The notes beneath the pieces were generated by a model. The model saw only the letters and a program-made list of their open reading frames with translations, had not been told where the DNA came from and searched no databases. From assembly GCA_963556255.1 (NCBI GenBank), contig OY744607.1:47459920-47523919 (forward strand): a stretch of 64,000 nucleotides of DNA, written 5' to 3'. The first letter of the stretch is position 1. The number at the start of each line of letters is the position of its first letter. The position numbers and the translations under genes are program-made. The DNA is from Allolobophora icterica. Taxonomy: Eukaryota > Annelida > Clitellata > Crassiclitellata > Lumbricidae. This document shows, in pieces, positions 11,085 through 20,717 of the stretch.

Positions 11085-11685
11085 CGCTAAACCATGACTG
11101 AACTAGGAGTCTTACAGGAACCTTGCTAAACCACGACTGCACTGAGACTTTTACAGGAACCATGCTAAACCATGACTGTACTAGAAGTTTTACAGGAATC
11201 TTGCCAAACGATGACTGTACTGAGACGTTTACAGGAACCTTGCTAAACCATGACTGTACTAGGAAGAGTTTCACAGGAACCATGCTAAACCATGACTGTA
11301 CTAGGAATCTTACAGGAACCGTGCTAAACCATGACTGTGCTGAGACCTTTACAGGAACCATGCTAAACCATGACTGTACCAGCAGTTTTACAGGAATCTT
11401 GCTAAACCATGACTGTACTAGGAGTTTTACAGTAATCTTGCTAAACCATGACTGTACTAGGAGTTTTACAGCAATCTTGCTAAACCATGACTGCACTGAG
11501 GGTTTTACAGAAACCTTGCTAAATCATGACTATACTGAGACTTTTACAGGAACCCTGCTAAACCATGACCGTACCAGAAGTTTTACAAGAACCTTGCAAA
11601 ACCATGACTGTACTAGGAGTCTTACAGAAACCTTGCTAAACCATGACTGTACAAGAAGAGTTTTACTGGAACCATGCTAAAGAAT
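11085..11685. repeat. 39-bp minisatellite
   Basis: About 15 units containing TGCTAAACCATGACTGTACT and TTTTACAGGAACC. The period is 39 bp, with two units of 42 bp (near 11259 and 11650). As 39 and 42 are multiples of three, one plus frame (11123-11680, repeated LLNHDCT motif) and one minus frame (11074-11496, VQSWFS motif) remain open. Neither has an independent sign of translation. Confidence 0.95.
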
Positions 11686-11689
11686 TCAG

Positions 11690-12560
11690 TCAGCAAGTAT
11701 TACTGGTGATCTACAGTCTGACCCACACGCGCCGTCTGATTGGTTCCGTCAATCAACAAAACCTCTGGGTCTTTGCAGTAGCATTTACTACACGCCGATT
11801 GTACGCGCCGCAAGACGTGTGACAGACATGTGACGGGCACTTAGCAGACACGACAGACATGTGAAAGAACAGTGACAGACATGTGACAGGCGCCATGCAT
11901 GGCATGAAAGAAGTTTTAATAGGCCGTTGTCTGATCCGCGAGCAAGAAAGATAAACGCTTTCATTCAATTAGTGTTGTAAGTTTTTTCTCTTCGTAGGGT
12001 GTGGTATACAAGTCTCTCTCGTTGTCCGGGTCCGTTCTGCCCAATGTCTCTCTCCCTGTATCTGTCCGCTCTGCCTATCTCTCTGTATCTGTACGTTCTC
12101 CTTATCTCCTATCTGTCGGTTCTGCTTCTATCCCTGTATCTGTCATTTCGTTCTCAACTTAGGACTTTACCCTTTTCAAACTGCTTTATCCAATTATCCC
12201 CCATAGGCTGCCTCTTTCTGTCTTAGCGGACTGACCTGGATATTCACCAGAGTACTGCTTGGTTTTGGTGCGCCATCGGTTGAAACGTTGTGCATTACAC
12301 ACCGGCGCCACAGAAGTTACATATTACAATTTGCGGTGATGTGCTTGACACCAAACCCTAGCACGTGCAGATAGCAGTATGACTGCAACGCGAGAACTGT
12401 AACTTGCTGCAAAACTTAATCACTAGTTACATGCAACTGTTTGCGCAAGGCATATTATTAGAAGTCATCGGATTGATTTTATTCAGTTGTATTGTTTAAT
12501 TCTTTCCTTTTTAAGAGTTGTCTTTCATTGCTTGTCGTGCTGTGCAATTGTGGCCAAATG
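11690..12560. other. intergenic with short degenerate repeats
   Basis: 11815-11895 has diverged copies of GACAGACATGTGAC. 12005-12150 is a CTCTCTGTATCTGTCCGTTC-type pyrimidine repeat. 12260-12345 is a family R1 retroelement 3' end (CATCGGTTGAAACG, GGCGCCACAGAAGTTACATA). No gene. Confidence 0.6.
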
Positions 12561-12571
12561 TAACTTATATA

Positions 12572-12668
12572 CAGCCAGAGGAGTTGTCCAGAGATCGATG
12601 TTCGGTGGAGGTCAGAGTCCGGTTACCAGAAAGACCAGAGAGAGGAGGCAGAGCAGCTGCTAAGGAGG
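12572..12668 (+). mobile_element. SINE-like repeat, family D (partial)
   Basis: GCCAGAGGAGTTGTCCAGAG, GGTCAGAGTCCGGTTACCAG and GAGAGGAGGCAGAGCAGCTG match family D copies in order; the 5' third is missing. Confidence 0.75.
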
Positions 12669-13531
12669 ATTTCGTTGACTAGTCTTAGCCAACCATACTG
12701 TAACAATTTCCAGGAGCCATTTTAAGTCCCAATGGATCACATGGAAAGTAAGTAAGCATATTCCTTATTGACCAATTGCTAATCACACTTTGGTGTACAG
12801 AAATTCTCCGGAAAAAGATAATAATACAATTAATAATAATAATGATAATAGTAATAATAATGTTAATAGTAGTAACAGTAATAATATTAATAATAAAATT
12901 ATAATAATATCTTCTAATCAGACACTACCTTTAAGAGTGCAAAATGAGCCACATGAGTGTAAGCCTCAACCAGACATCCAATCCTGGGATGAGGATGGAC
13001 AGTGAGACGCAAAACGAACTCCGGCTAATAAGAAATTAATTTTTCATGGCCATTGATATCCGCGATCGCAGTTGGAAACAACGGAACATCGGCGCCCTCT
13101 GTCTTGAAATAATTCATTCCTGTCGACTGACCCCGACAGGAACTTCCGGTCTATTGAGACATTTATTTAGCGCCCTCAGGAAAGGAGATATATAAATCTC
13201 CAATCGAAGCCATCCATTTAATTTACAGTAATTTCACTGGTTCGGGTCGTGAGCGCTGCTGATGAGTTTTTTCCTGAAGTGGAAGTATGGCTGCAATGTG
13301 AGAACTGTAACCTAGTGTAGCTTTCTGAATGTCAGATTACAATTACAATTACTTATGGTAGTAGTAGTTTCTGGTTTGTCATGATTATCGTCGCCCTCCT
13401 CCTTTGTCCAGACTTCGGACTGGCACCACCTGAGCACGATGGAGTTCATGTGTTTCGACATTAATATATACCGCCTTTAGTTAAGAACAAAAATGGCAGA
13501 GTTAATGTATTTGAATATCAATATATGGCTT
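12669..13531. other. intergenic; AAT-rich tract and one dispersed repeat
   Basis: 12818-12915 is degenerate (AAT)n. 13383-13440 is a minus-strand copy of a dispersed repeat (family R2: CGTCGCCCTCCTCC ... GACTGGCACCA) also found near 22840-22925, 36046-36110 and 62345-62412. No gene. Confidence 0.55.
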
Positions 13532-14660
13532 CATAGATGTTAAAAACGTTTTTTTCGTTTTTTATTTTTTTCCAAAAAACGTCGTTTTTTTCGTTTTTTA
13601 TTTTTCTCGTCGTTTTTTTCCGTCTTTTATTTTTTGCATGTAACTTTATTTATTTATTGTCTGTTAATTTTTTCATTTTCTGTTTAATTTTTTTGTCTGA
13701 TGTCCTTTACACAGTGTTTAATCTAGTCCCCCTCTTCTGGGAGGGGAAATCAGGTTTCTGGGGGACAAGCCAATTTTTCAGACTTTTAAACTTTCATCCA
13801 GACTTTTTTAAAGTTTCATCTTCAAAAAAAGTTGATGACCTTTTTTTTAGTCATTCGTTGATTTGATGACCTTTTTTAGGAATTCGTCTCTCTCGGGGGG
13901 GGGGGAACCATATATCACCATGTATCCTGGGGGATTTGCCTCCCAAAAAGCTCTCAACCTTATAATATTGCCGGCCTCTGGGGGGAACATCAATCCTGGG
14001 GGAACTTTCCCCCTCCAAAGACGTCTAGATTAAACACTGCCTTTACGTTGTCTCAGTACTTCCAAGGATTCAGCTAATTTACTTCACTATTTACGTCATC
14101 ATTTGAGAAATAAATACTTTGTGATATAGCACAGTACAGGTAATAAAAATTTTTAAAGTTATTTCTAGGTTATCCAAATGCCAAAAGAAAAGGGGTTGGA
14201 ATGGATTCACGTTACTTTGATAAACAAGAAAGACAAAAGTTCAGCATTGCCTAAATTTAAATGCATGTGCTATATAATCTATTCCTACAAACTTTAGTTT
14301 TTAATAATTTTGTGTTAGATTAGTCAGCATGAACTTATGTAGACTTATGTTTACAATTTAAATTTGAAAAGATTTAAATATTTTTAATTTCTCAATTTCT
14401 TATTAAACCAAACTGATAAGAAATAAAATAATTGTTGTGGATTGATGTTATTTAGTGTTTACTAATAAATTGTGTTATTTGTTAATTAAATCCTGTAAAT
14501 AAGGTTTTAAATTTTAAGTTGCAGTAGGGCCTGCAAGATGCGAGAAAGTCTAATTAGGTTCTTTTGTCGTTTTTCCGTTTTTTACCGTTTTTTATTTTTT
14601 TCTGAAAAAACGACGTTTTTTCCGTTTTTTATTTAGTTTCTATCGTTTTTTACATCTATG
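13532..14660. mobile_element. hAT-like non-autonomous element with a nested MITE
   Basis: Ends CATAGATGTTAAAAACG and CGTTTTTTACATCTATG are inverted copies of each other. They are flanked by a perfect 8-bp duplication TATGGCTT (13524-13531 and 14661-14668). Both sub-ends are packed with CGTTTTTT and AAAACGACG words. The element contains MITE M1 copy 2 at 13712-14039, so its own length is about 800 bp. No transposase frame is visible. A partial minus-strand relative occurs at about 55190-55480. Confidence 0.85.
13712..14039. mobile_element. hAT-type MITE, family M1 copy 2 (nested)
   Basis: CAGTGTTTAATCTAG at the left and CTAGATTAAACACTG at the right are perfect 15-bp inverted repeats. Flanks CCTTTACA and CCTTTACG (7 of 8 identical) give the target duplication. 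The uninterrupted host sequence can be aligned to the related copy near 55.3 kb, which lacks this MITE. Confidence 0.92.
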
Positions 14661-14717
14661 TATGGCTTTTAAGAGAAGATTAAAAAATTAAGCAAACTCA
14701 GAGAGGCAGTGTCATGG

Positions 14718-14957
14718 GTACGAAATGGTACCGACTTCATTTTCTTAGCTTCTGCACATCAGGACGACTGGTCAGTCCTCTACCTCGTCGTCTAATCTTC
14801 CCACCCACAGTGTACGGCGTTGTACTCATTTTAGACCAGACTCTGCTAGGCGTCGCTACTCTAGTGCGGCAGAAATCTCAAACATCTGTCTATCCTAACG
14901 TCAATTTGAACCCGTGACCCAGGGGTTGACAGTCCAGCGCACTAACCGTTAAGTCAC
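14718..14957 (-). mobile_element. tRNA-derived SINE, family A
   Basis: Minus-strand copy: body words GACTTCATTTTCTTAGCTTC and CAGTGTACGG, head at the high-coordinate end (CAATTTGAACCCGTGACCC, GCACTAACCGTTAAGTC), which on the minus strand reads as a tRNA-like B box and A box. Confidence 0.8.
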
Positions 14958-15099
14958 ACCAAGCGGCTTTGCTCAGTGGTTGCGTTCAAACTAAGCAGTT
15001 TACATTCATTCGCTGCTTCGCCAGACCGTTCACCCGTCCGCTACTATATAACACGGACGTGTTCCAAATCCGCTGCGGGTATGCCCGGAGCATACTGGT

Positions 15100-15290
15100 G
15101 GGGCACAGTAGCCTAATGGACAAAGCGCTCGACCTGAAATGCGAAGAGTAGGCCTACGGGTTGAAGCCTTAACTGGGGTTGGTCACTGTGTAATGAGCCA
15201 AGTCCACGCACAAGTGCTTAGCGCCATCGATTATATTGTTTCATTCCTGTGTGCACTTCTGGACTTTAGAAGGAAGGCAACATCAAATGC
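15100..15290 (+). mobile_element. tRNA-derived SINE, family B
   Basis: Plus-strand copy beginning GGGGCACAGTAGCCTAATGG with a B-box-like GGGTTGAAGCC. Then comes the family core (CACAAGTGCTTAGCGCCATC) and the end TGTGCACTTCTGGACTTTAG. Other copies are at 21540, 24335, 34722, 46820, 50320 and 59870. Confidence 0.75.
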
Positions 15291-15362
15291 AGCAGTACTG
15301 CATATATACTTTGTATGGTATATATTGTATTATATATGTTGTTCTGTACATGCTGTATTATA

Positions 15363-15365
<3 letters not shown>

Positions 15366-15420
<55 letters not shown>
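15366..15420. repeat. (TA)n microsatellite
   Basis: About 27 TA repeats. Confidence 0.97.
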
Positions 15421-15424
<4 letters not shown>

Positions 15425-15536
15425 ATTGATTATTCGTTTATTCTCATCGCACGTTGACACACCGCAACATGTTACAGCAAGCAAATGAAGAAAATATCTA
15501 TATAAATAAAGCCAGCTTTCTGTGTGTCTGTCTGTG

Positions 15537-15570
<34 letters not shown>

Positions 15571-15757
15571 ACCGGGCTTAACTTCTACAATTTTGCACCT
15601 TTTCACTCGAAACCTTCACTAATGTGTCGGCCTCGGCTTCGGACACCCAGTGGAGGGGTTCGCGTCCTCCGTTTTCAACCCTACCATGGTGAAAATGCCC
15701 CAAAACGCTACCCACCCGACCGTCCATAACGCGCAAGCTCGCCTATTCCACTGCCAA

Positions 15758-15866
15758 GCGGTTCTATTTATGGCGCCGGTATTCCCCAACGTCATTAATA
15801 ATCCGCTTAACGAAACCGCGGTTCTATTTATGGCGCCGGTATTCCCCAACGTCACTAATAATGCGA
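15758..15866. repeat. 60-bp direct duplication inside the Helitron-like element
   Basis: The phrase GCGGTTCTATTTATGGCGCC plus GGTATTCCCCAACGTCA is present twice, 60 bp apart, with a few differences. Confidence 0.93.
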
Positions 15867-16095
15867 GTAAGTTGTTTACTTTCGCACAAAATATAATGAC
15901 GATCGATTCGAAGTATATTCATCGTTTTACAGCAAAATTTTAACACATGTATGTTCAAAGACAAAGATCTAAATTATTTACAGTATATCAAACAACCAGT
16001 CTGCTCTACTAAGGGCGAGGCCGACTACAGACCGGCAGTGAGGGCTAGATTTCTGGCGTTTTCTTTAACACACCAACGCCCGTTTCATCCTCTTC

Positions 16096-16590
16096 GACTG
16101 CGAAGCAGTCAGTCCACGGGAGACTGCGAAGCAGTCTCCCCCACAGGTCGCCAGACGCCACAAGGGCCTCCAAGACTGCGAAGCAGTCGCCGCCAGAGGG
16201 CGACTGCGAAGCAGTCACTTCACGGCAGAGGTCGCTAGACGCCAGAAGGCGTATACAAGACTGCGAAGCAGTCTCCGCTGTACGCCAGAAGGCGTCTACA
16301 AGACTGCGAAGCAGTCTCCCCCACAGGTCGCCACACGCCACAAGGGCCTCCAAGACTGCGAAGCAGTCGCCGCCAGAGGGCGACTGCGAAGCAGTCACTC
16401 CACGGCAGAGGTCGCTAGACGCCAGAAGGCGTTTACAAGACTGCGAAGCAGTCTCCGCCAGATGTCGCCAGACGCCACAAGGGCCTCCAAGACTCTGAAG
16501 CAGTCGCCGCCAGAGGTCGACTGCGAAGCAGTCACTCCACGGCAGAGGTCGCTAGACGCCAGAAGGCGTCTACAAGACTGCGAAGCAGTC
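16096..16590. repeat. array of 15-bp palindromes GACTGCGAAGCAGTC
   Basis: Eleven exact copies (starting 16096, 16122, 16174, 16202, 16259, 16302, 16354, 16382, 16439, 16519, 16576) and one variant at 16491. Each has 6-bp arms around GAA. They alternate with spacers of two kinds (GACGCCACAAGGGCCTCCAA and GACGCCAGAAGGCGT types). The order repeats with a 180-bp and then a 137-bp higher-order period. Confidence 0.97.
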
Positions 16591-16627
16591 TCCGCCAGAC
16601 GTCGCCAGACGCCACAAGGGCATCCAA

Positions 16628-16673
16628 GTTGGTGGTGGTGGTGGTGGTGGTGGTGGTGGTGGTGGTGGTGGTG
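16628..16673. repeat. (GGT)n microsatellite
   Basis: About 15 GGT trinucleotides at the end of the palindrome array. Confidence 0.97.
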
Positions 16674-16714
16674 TGAAACTTATAACCCCGGGCAACGCCG
16701 GGTAATCCAGCTAG

Positions 16715-17151
16715 TAGGAAATAAAGTAACTAGTGATCTCGACTATTTAAGGGCAGAATACAAGACTCTAGGTATGAAATTCGAGTCGTCCTTAGGAGGA
16801 AGGGCAAAGTCATCTGGACGCGGGCGAGATTGTACTGTCGGTCAATTACATGCGGGAATAAACCCCCAAGAACGTGAAATGAGTTACGAGACACAGAGAG
16901 TAGCAGGACCAAATCGGCCCTTCTCATCAGCTGCTCCACATTAGGCATTGATTCAGAAAGATAGCCAGCCCTTGTATGCTACTGAATCAGGTATACAAAA
17001 CAATTGTAATCCATAAGTTCCATAACGTCTCACCTTACTTAACAATAAATACCCTAGGCCCTGGGGGTCATACGCAATGCCTTTAGGTTGATATGGAACA
17101 CACTTAACGTTCCCATTATAGTTGGAGTTTAATGTTAAACAGCATAGAAGA
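16715..17151. other. unique sequence, no gene recognised
   Basis: Non-repetitive. Frames run in from the Helitron-like element but have no independent support. Confidence 0.4.
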
Positions 17152-17433
17152 AAAACAGCAGCTCCTTAAGCTAGCCTCAGAGACAGCCATGGTGCTATGA
17201 CGTAGTAGCAACTTCGTTTTCCTAGCCTCTGAATACGAGGGCGGATGGTCAGTCCTATCCCTCACCGTCTCATCTTCCCACCGACAGTGTACTGTCGATG
17301 TACTCGTTATAGCCTGGTTGGCTAGGGAACGCAGGTGGAACAAAAATCTCGAATCAAATTTTTGTCTTGCGAGTTTTGAACCTATGACCTCTCGTTCGAC
17401 AGTGCAGCACGCTAACCACTAGACTATCGCGCA
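17152..17433 (-). mobile_element. tRNA-derived SINE, family A
   Basis: Minus-strand, nearly full length: body CTTAAGCTAGCCTCAGAGAC, GTCAGTCCTATCCC, CATCTTCCCACCGACAGTGT; head GAGTTTTGAACCTATGACC and GCTAACCACTAGACTATCGC at the high end. A hAT MITE inserted right at its head end. Confidence 0.85.
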
Positions 17434-17441
17434 CCCCTCAG

Positions 17442-17851
17442 CAGAGGCGCGTTTACACGTAGGCGCACTAGGCGCGCGCCTAGAGCCCCCAAATCTCGGA
17501 GGGCCCCAAACGATGGAAAATATTTTTCCAATTATAGAATTATCTAATATAAATTGTGATGATTTCGTCACAATAATGGACACAATTTACAAGTTCAGTT
17601 TATTCAAGGAGTAAAAATGGCCACGTATTTCGCGTTGGTTGTTAAGTCGACACCCGATGTTATATTTTTTAAACTAAAATCATTAAATCAAAAAAAATAA
17701 AACTCACAAAACGGCTTTAATTTCAGCTTCGTGGGTTTTTGCACATGATATAGGCTAAACACCACCAGAGTCTCAAGACTCTATCTACAACTTCAGAAGG
17801 GCCCCAAAAATGTTTGCGCCTAGGGCCCCGTTTTCTGTAAACACGCCTCTG
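17442..17851. mobile_element. hAT-type MITE, family M2
   Basis: Terminal inverted repeats CAGAGGCGCGTTTACAC and (reverse complement of the right end) CAGAGGCGTGTTTACAG. Perfect 8-bp duplication CCCCTCAG at 17434-17441 and 17852-17859. Subterminal inverted words AGGGCCCCAAA are also present. No coding frame. Confidence 0.93.
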
Positions 17852-18400
17852 CCCCTCAGCATAAACATACTGTTTATTAGCATACATTTATTAGCGTCAC
17901 ATTGGCATAAAATTAGCATAAACATCATATTTATTTTAGTTTAACAAAAACCTCTTTTAAATGATTGTGTTGGGTCAGAATTTATGCCGTACTGCCAAGG
18001 GCTGGATCCAGCGTGTTATGGATCAGAGCAATTCAGGTCAGGTCAGAAGAAAGCAGGCCAGGTCAGGGCAATACAGGTCAGACCAATGCACTTCAGATCA
18101 AGTTAGGGCAATTCAAGTCAAGTTAGGGCAATTCAGGCCAGGTAATTAAAAATAACTAACGGACAGCTCTAACTACACGCGCTCGCCGTGTTCCTTAGTG
18201 GAAGCTCGACAACTGCTCGGTGCGTACTCGGTGTAAACAAGACAGGTAGCGTCGACTGAATAGATGCAGAAGACTAAACATATTAGCCGTAAAACGGACG
18301 CCAGATATCAGACGGATCTGTTGACCGAAGAGCCGTGAGCAAAACTAGAGCACCATGAGCCCTGTTAGCTGGAAGCAGAAAATAGACAACACTCCGCCTC
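17852..18400. other. intergenic with a short degenerate repeat
   Basis: 18025-18145 has diverged AATTCAGGTCAGGTCAGA / AAGTTAGGGCAATTCAG units of about 20 bp. No gene. Confidence 0.5.
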
Positions 18401-18780
18401 TCTCCTCCTCCTAGTCCTTATCCTCCTATTGCTTCTTTCTTCTCTCGCCTCTTGCTTCCTTCCTCCTCCTTCTGTTCTGCGCCTTACTCCTGCTACTACT
18501 ACTCCTCCTCCGACCCCTCTCCCTCTTCAACTGTCTCCTCCTATTCTTCCTCCGCTTCCTCCTCCAGCTCACCTTCCTTCCTTCCTTCCTCCTCCTCACT
18601 TTTTTTATTTCTTCGTTCTCCTCCACTTCATCTTTTTCTTCATCCTACTCCACCGCACCTCCCTTCTGCCTCTCCACCTGCTCCCCCTCTCCGTCTTCTT
18701 ATCTGCTTACTCCTCCTCTTCCACTCCTCTCCTTCCTCCTCCTCCTCCTCCTCCTCCGCCTGCTGTCTCTGGTTTCTGAG
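18401..18780. repeat. polypyrimidine (CTCC/TTCCTC) tract
   Basis: About 380 bp in which the plus strand is almost all C and T. Serine/proline-rich plus frames and the basic minus frame are compositional. Confidence 0.9.
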
Positions 18781-18868
18781 TATTGCCAGAGATACGCAAC
18801 AGCTTTCCCTCTGATCATCATCCTTCAGCCATCAAAGTAGGAGCGCAGTAAATGCTGTGATCTCAGTT

Positions 18869-19105
18869 GACCCCAAACAGACAGACAAAGACAGACAGAC
18901 AGGCAAACAGAGACAGACAGCATCGGCCAGACACAAAGCAGCCCCCAAGATCGCAGACAACACCAGAGATGAGCCACACAGGACAGACCAGAGCGGAAAG
19001 AAAGTCAGAAAGACAGTCTCATCAAACAGAATGGACAGACTGAGAATTAGGTCAAACAGGACAGAAAAAACAAGACAGACAGACAGACAGAAGACGCAAC
19101 ATAAC
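18869..19105. repeat. degenerate (CAGA)n tract
   Basis: ACAGACAGA words interrupted by unique sequence, ending near 19095. 19142-19165 is a short TTTA repeat. Confidence 0.85.
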
Positions 19106-19161
19106 GCAGTTAGTACAGCTGATAAAGGTGCTAAATTAATGCTATTTATTTATTTATTTAT

Positions 19162-19384
19162 TTATTCCGGATATTTCTATAGCGCCTCTCGAAGTCTACT
19201 ACTACTCAGAGGCGCTCCAGACTACAGCATTTGATACTGCGCCGGAATTTTCACGCCTAAGCGCCACGAGCAATTGCGAGTGAAGGACTTGCCCAAGGTC
19301 CGTACGCAGCGGCTAGAGTGGGATTCGAACCTGCAACTCTCCGGTCACAAGGCGCCGAACTTACCACTGAGCCACCACGCCCCA
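19162..19384 (-). mobile_element. tRNA-derived SINE, family C
   Basis: On the minus strand the head reads GGCGTGGTGGCTCAGTGGTA ... GGTTCGAATCCCACTC, a clear tRNA-like A box and B box. It is followed by a core that includes GGACCTTGGGCAAGTCCTTC and a tail with GAGGCGCTATAGAAATATCC. A second, almost identical copy is at 26047-26270 and a fragment at 45100-45190. Confidence 0.9.
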
Positions 19385-19857
19385 CAATATATGATAGAAG
19401 CATAAATAGCTCTAGAATATAAAGCAGAAAGACCATATCAAGACAAGGCAGACAAGACAAATCCATACATACAAGAGGTCAAAACAGACGGACCATGCAG
19501 CGCTCAACATACAGAGACAAAAGATGACCATCAAGTCTATATATAGAGGAACGGAAATTGTATATCCGGTTGCTTCCCTGCCCATAGATGTCGCCAGCTT
19601 CATTTTTAACACCGATATCAAATAGGATGTTTATCTCTCTCTCTCTAGGCGATTTTTTACTGGGCAAACATAATTACTCGTCGATTTGTCTTCGTAAAAA
19701 TAATAAATTACACCTGTATTTGTTATGTAAACAAGACGCGATACCTTCCCGTCCGCCAGAGGGCTAAACTCAAACTAGTCATACGACATTAAGTAGCCTA
19801 AGGACTTTCCAGTCCTGTTTATTATTGGTTATTGGAAGAATACACAGAAGACAAGAA
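19385..19857. other. unique sequence, no gene recognised
   Basis: A CTCTCTCTCTC run at 19635-19648 is the only simple feature. Confidence 0.4.
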
Positions 19858-20503
19858 GAAAAGAACTCTTGAGCTAGACCCAGGAGGCAGCCATAGGTGT
19901 TAAGAGTTACCGACTTCATTTGCTCAGCCTCGGCATAAGAGGTCTTCTCCCTCACCGTCTCATCTTCCCACTGTCAGTGTGCTCCTCATAGCGAGCGAGA
20001 GTCTGAGCTTACTGCTGACTTGTTAGAAGCTATTCTTCAGTTATCGGATTCCTTGGCGTTCTGCGCCGACGAGGGTCGATTTTAGCGATAATGAAGGAAG
20101 AGTTCCCTAGCTGCGCTAAGTCGGTCATAAGGCTGTTTTAAAGGGGGAAATATGTCCGACGGTATATGTCCGGGGAATATGTCCGGGGAATATGTTCAGG
20201 GGTCAGAGGTTAAAGTGGAGTGGGAACGGCGTTCCCACTGTTCTCGAAATGCTTTTTGCTTGCGTTCCCACTGCTCACGCGTGCGTTCCAATGAAACTCT
20301 TCTTTGGCGTTCCCATTGCTCACCCTAAACACTTTAACCACTGCCAGGGGTATATGTCCAGGGGTATATGTCCGTTCCCCCTCATAGCTGAGATGGTTGG
20401 AGGCGCGGGTGGAGCAGGGATCTCGAAACAAATCAGCCCTGGGGGTTAAACACCAACCTCTCGGATGACAGTCGTGTCAGGGAGACCAGCTTCTTAACCA
20501 CCA
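19858..20503 (-). mobile_element. SINE family A copy interrupted by a 0.4 kb insertion
   Basis: The body (19858-19991) and the head side (20380-20503) of a minus-strand family A SINE are separated by foreign sequence at 19992-20379. The octamer CCTCATAG occurs at both junctions (19984-19991 and 20380-20387), as expected of a target-site duplication, and the SINE reads through if the insert is removed. Confidence 0.7.
19992..20379. mobile_element. unclassified insertion with ATATGTCCGGGG repeats
   Basis: Carries repeated TATATGTCCGGGG/CAGGGGTATATGTCC words near 20150-20205 and 20345-20375, and inverted GGGAACGGCGTTCCC words between them (20220-20320). A sub-element may run from GGGGGAAATATG (20143) to CCGTTCCCCC (20382), with short inverted ends. 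Superfamily not identified. Confidence 0.55.
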
Positions 20504-20717
20504 GCGCCACATCAAATAAAGTCCACTAGAGCAAGATTGTTTGGTCTGTTTCAACGTCAGGTCAAAATCCGAGAATCACGCCGAGACAGCATGGTGCTAC
20601 GGTCGAAAGTAATAGTAGGTGTGGCAGTAGGTATGTGGGCACAGTAGCCGAAAGGTTAGAGCGCTCTCTTTGGACATCTTTAAAACGTTCTCAACCGATA
20701 GCCTAGAGACATGGAAC
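20504..20717. other. unique sequence with a partial SINE family B head
   Basis: 20637-20675 (TGGGCACAGTAGCCGAAAGG TTAGAGCG) resembles the head of family B; the rest is not recognised. Confidence 0.45.

Larger units (their letters stand above)
15497..16714 (+). mobile_element. Helitron-like non-autonomous element
   Basis: Begins TCTATATAAATAAAGCCAGC after an A. It ends with a hairpin (CCCGGGCAACGCCGGG, 16686-16701 region) about 12 bp before a terminal CTAG, followed by T. A 5' TC, a 3' hairpin plus CTRR, insertion between A and T and no target duplication are the diagnostic Helitron features. The interior has a TCTG microsatellite (15520-15568), a 60-bp duplication (15758-15866), a palindrome array (16096-16590) and a (GGT)n run. 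No Rep/helicase frame is present, so it would need an autonomous partner. Confidence 0.75.

Noticed and set aside
11123..11680. 185-codon frame with repeated LLNHDCT, as a possible repeat protein
   Set aside because: A 39-bp tandem repeat without stops stays open by default and the opposite strand is open too; no start context or homology.
16096..16590. Palindrome array considered as a CRISPR array
   Set aside because: Spacers are themselves repeated, the genome is eukaryotic and there is a Helitron-like host element.
15951..16944. Frames with repeated DCEAVS motifs across the palindrome array
   Set aside because: They are the translation of GACTGCGAAGCAGTC repeats; other frames are also open and the array sits in a Helitron-like element.
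19310..19384. Possible functional tRNA gene on the minus strand
   Set aside because: It has A- and B-box-like sequence but is the head of a SINE that also occurs at 26270, and it does not fold as a complete tRNA by eye.
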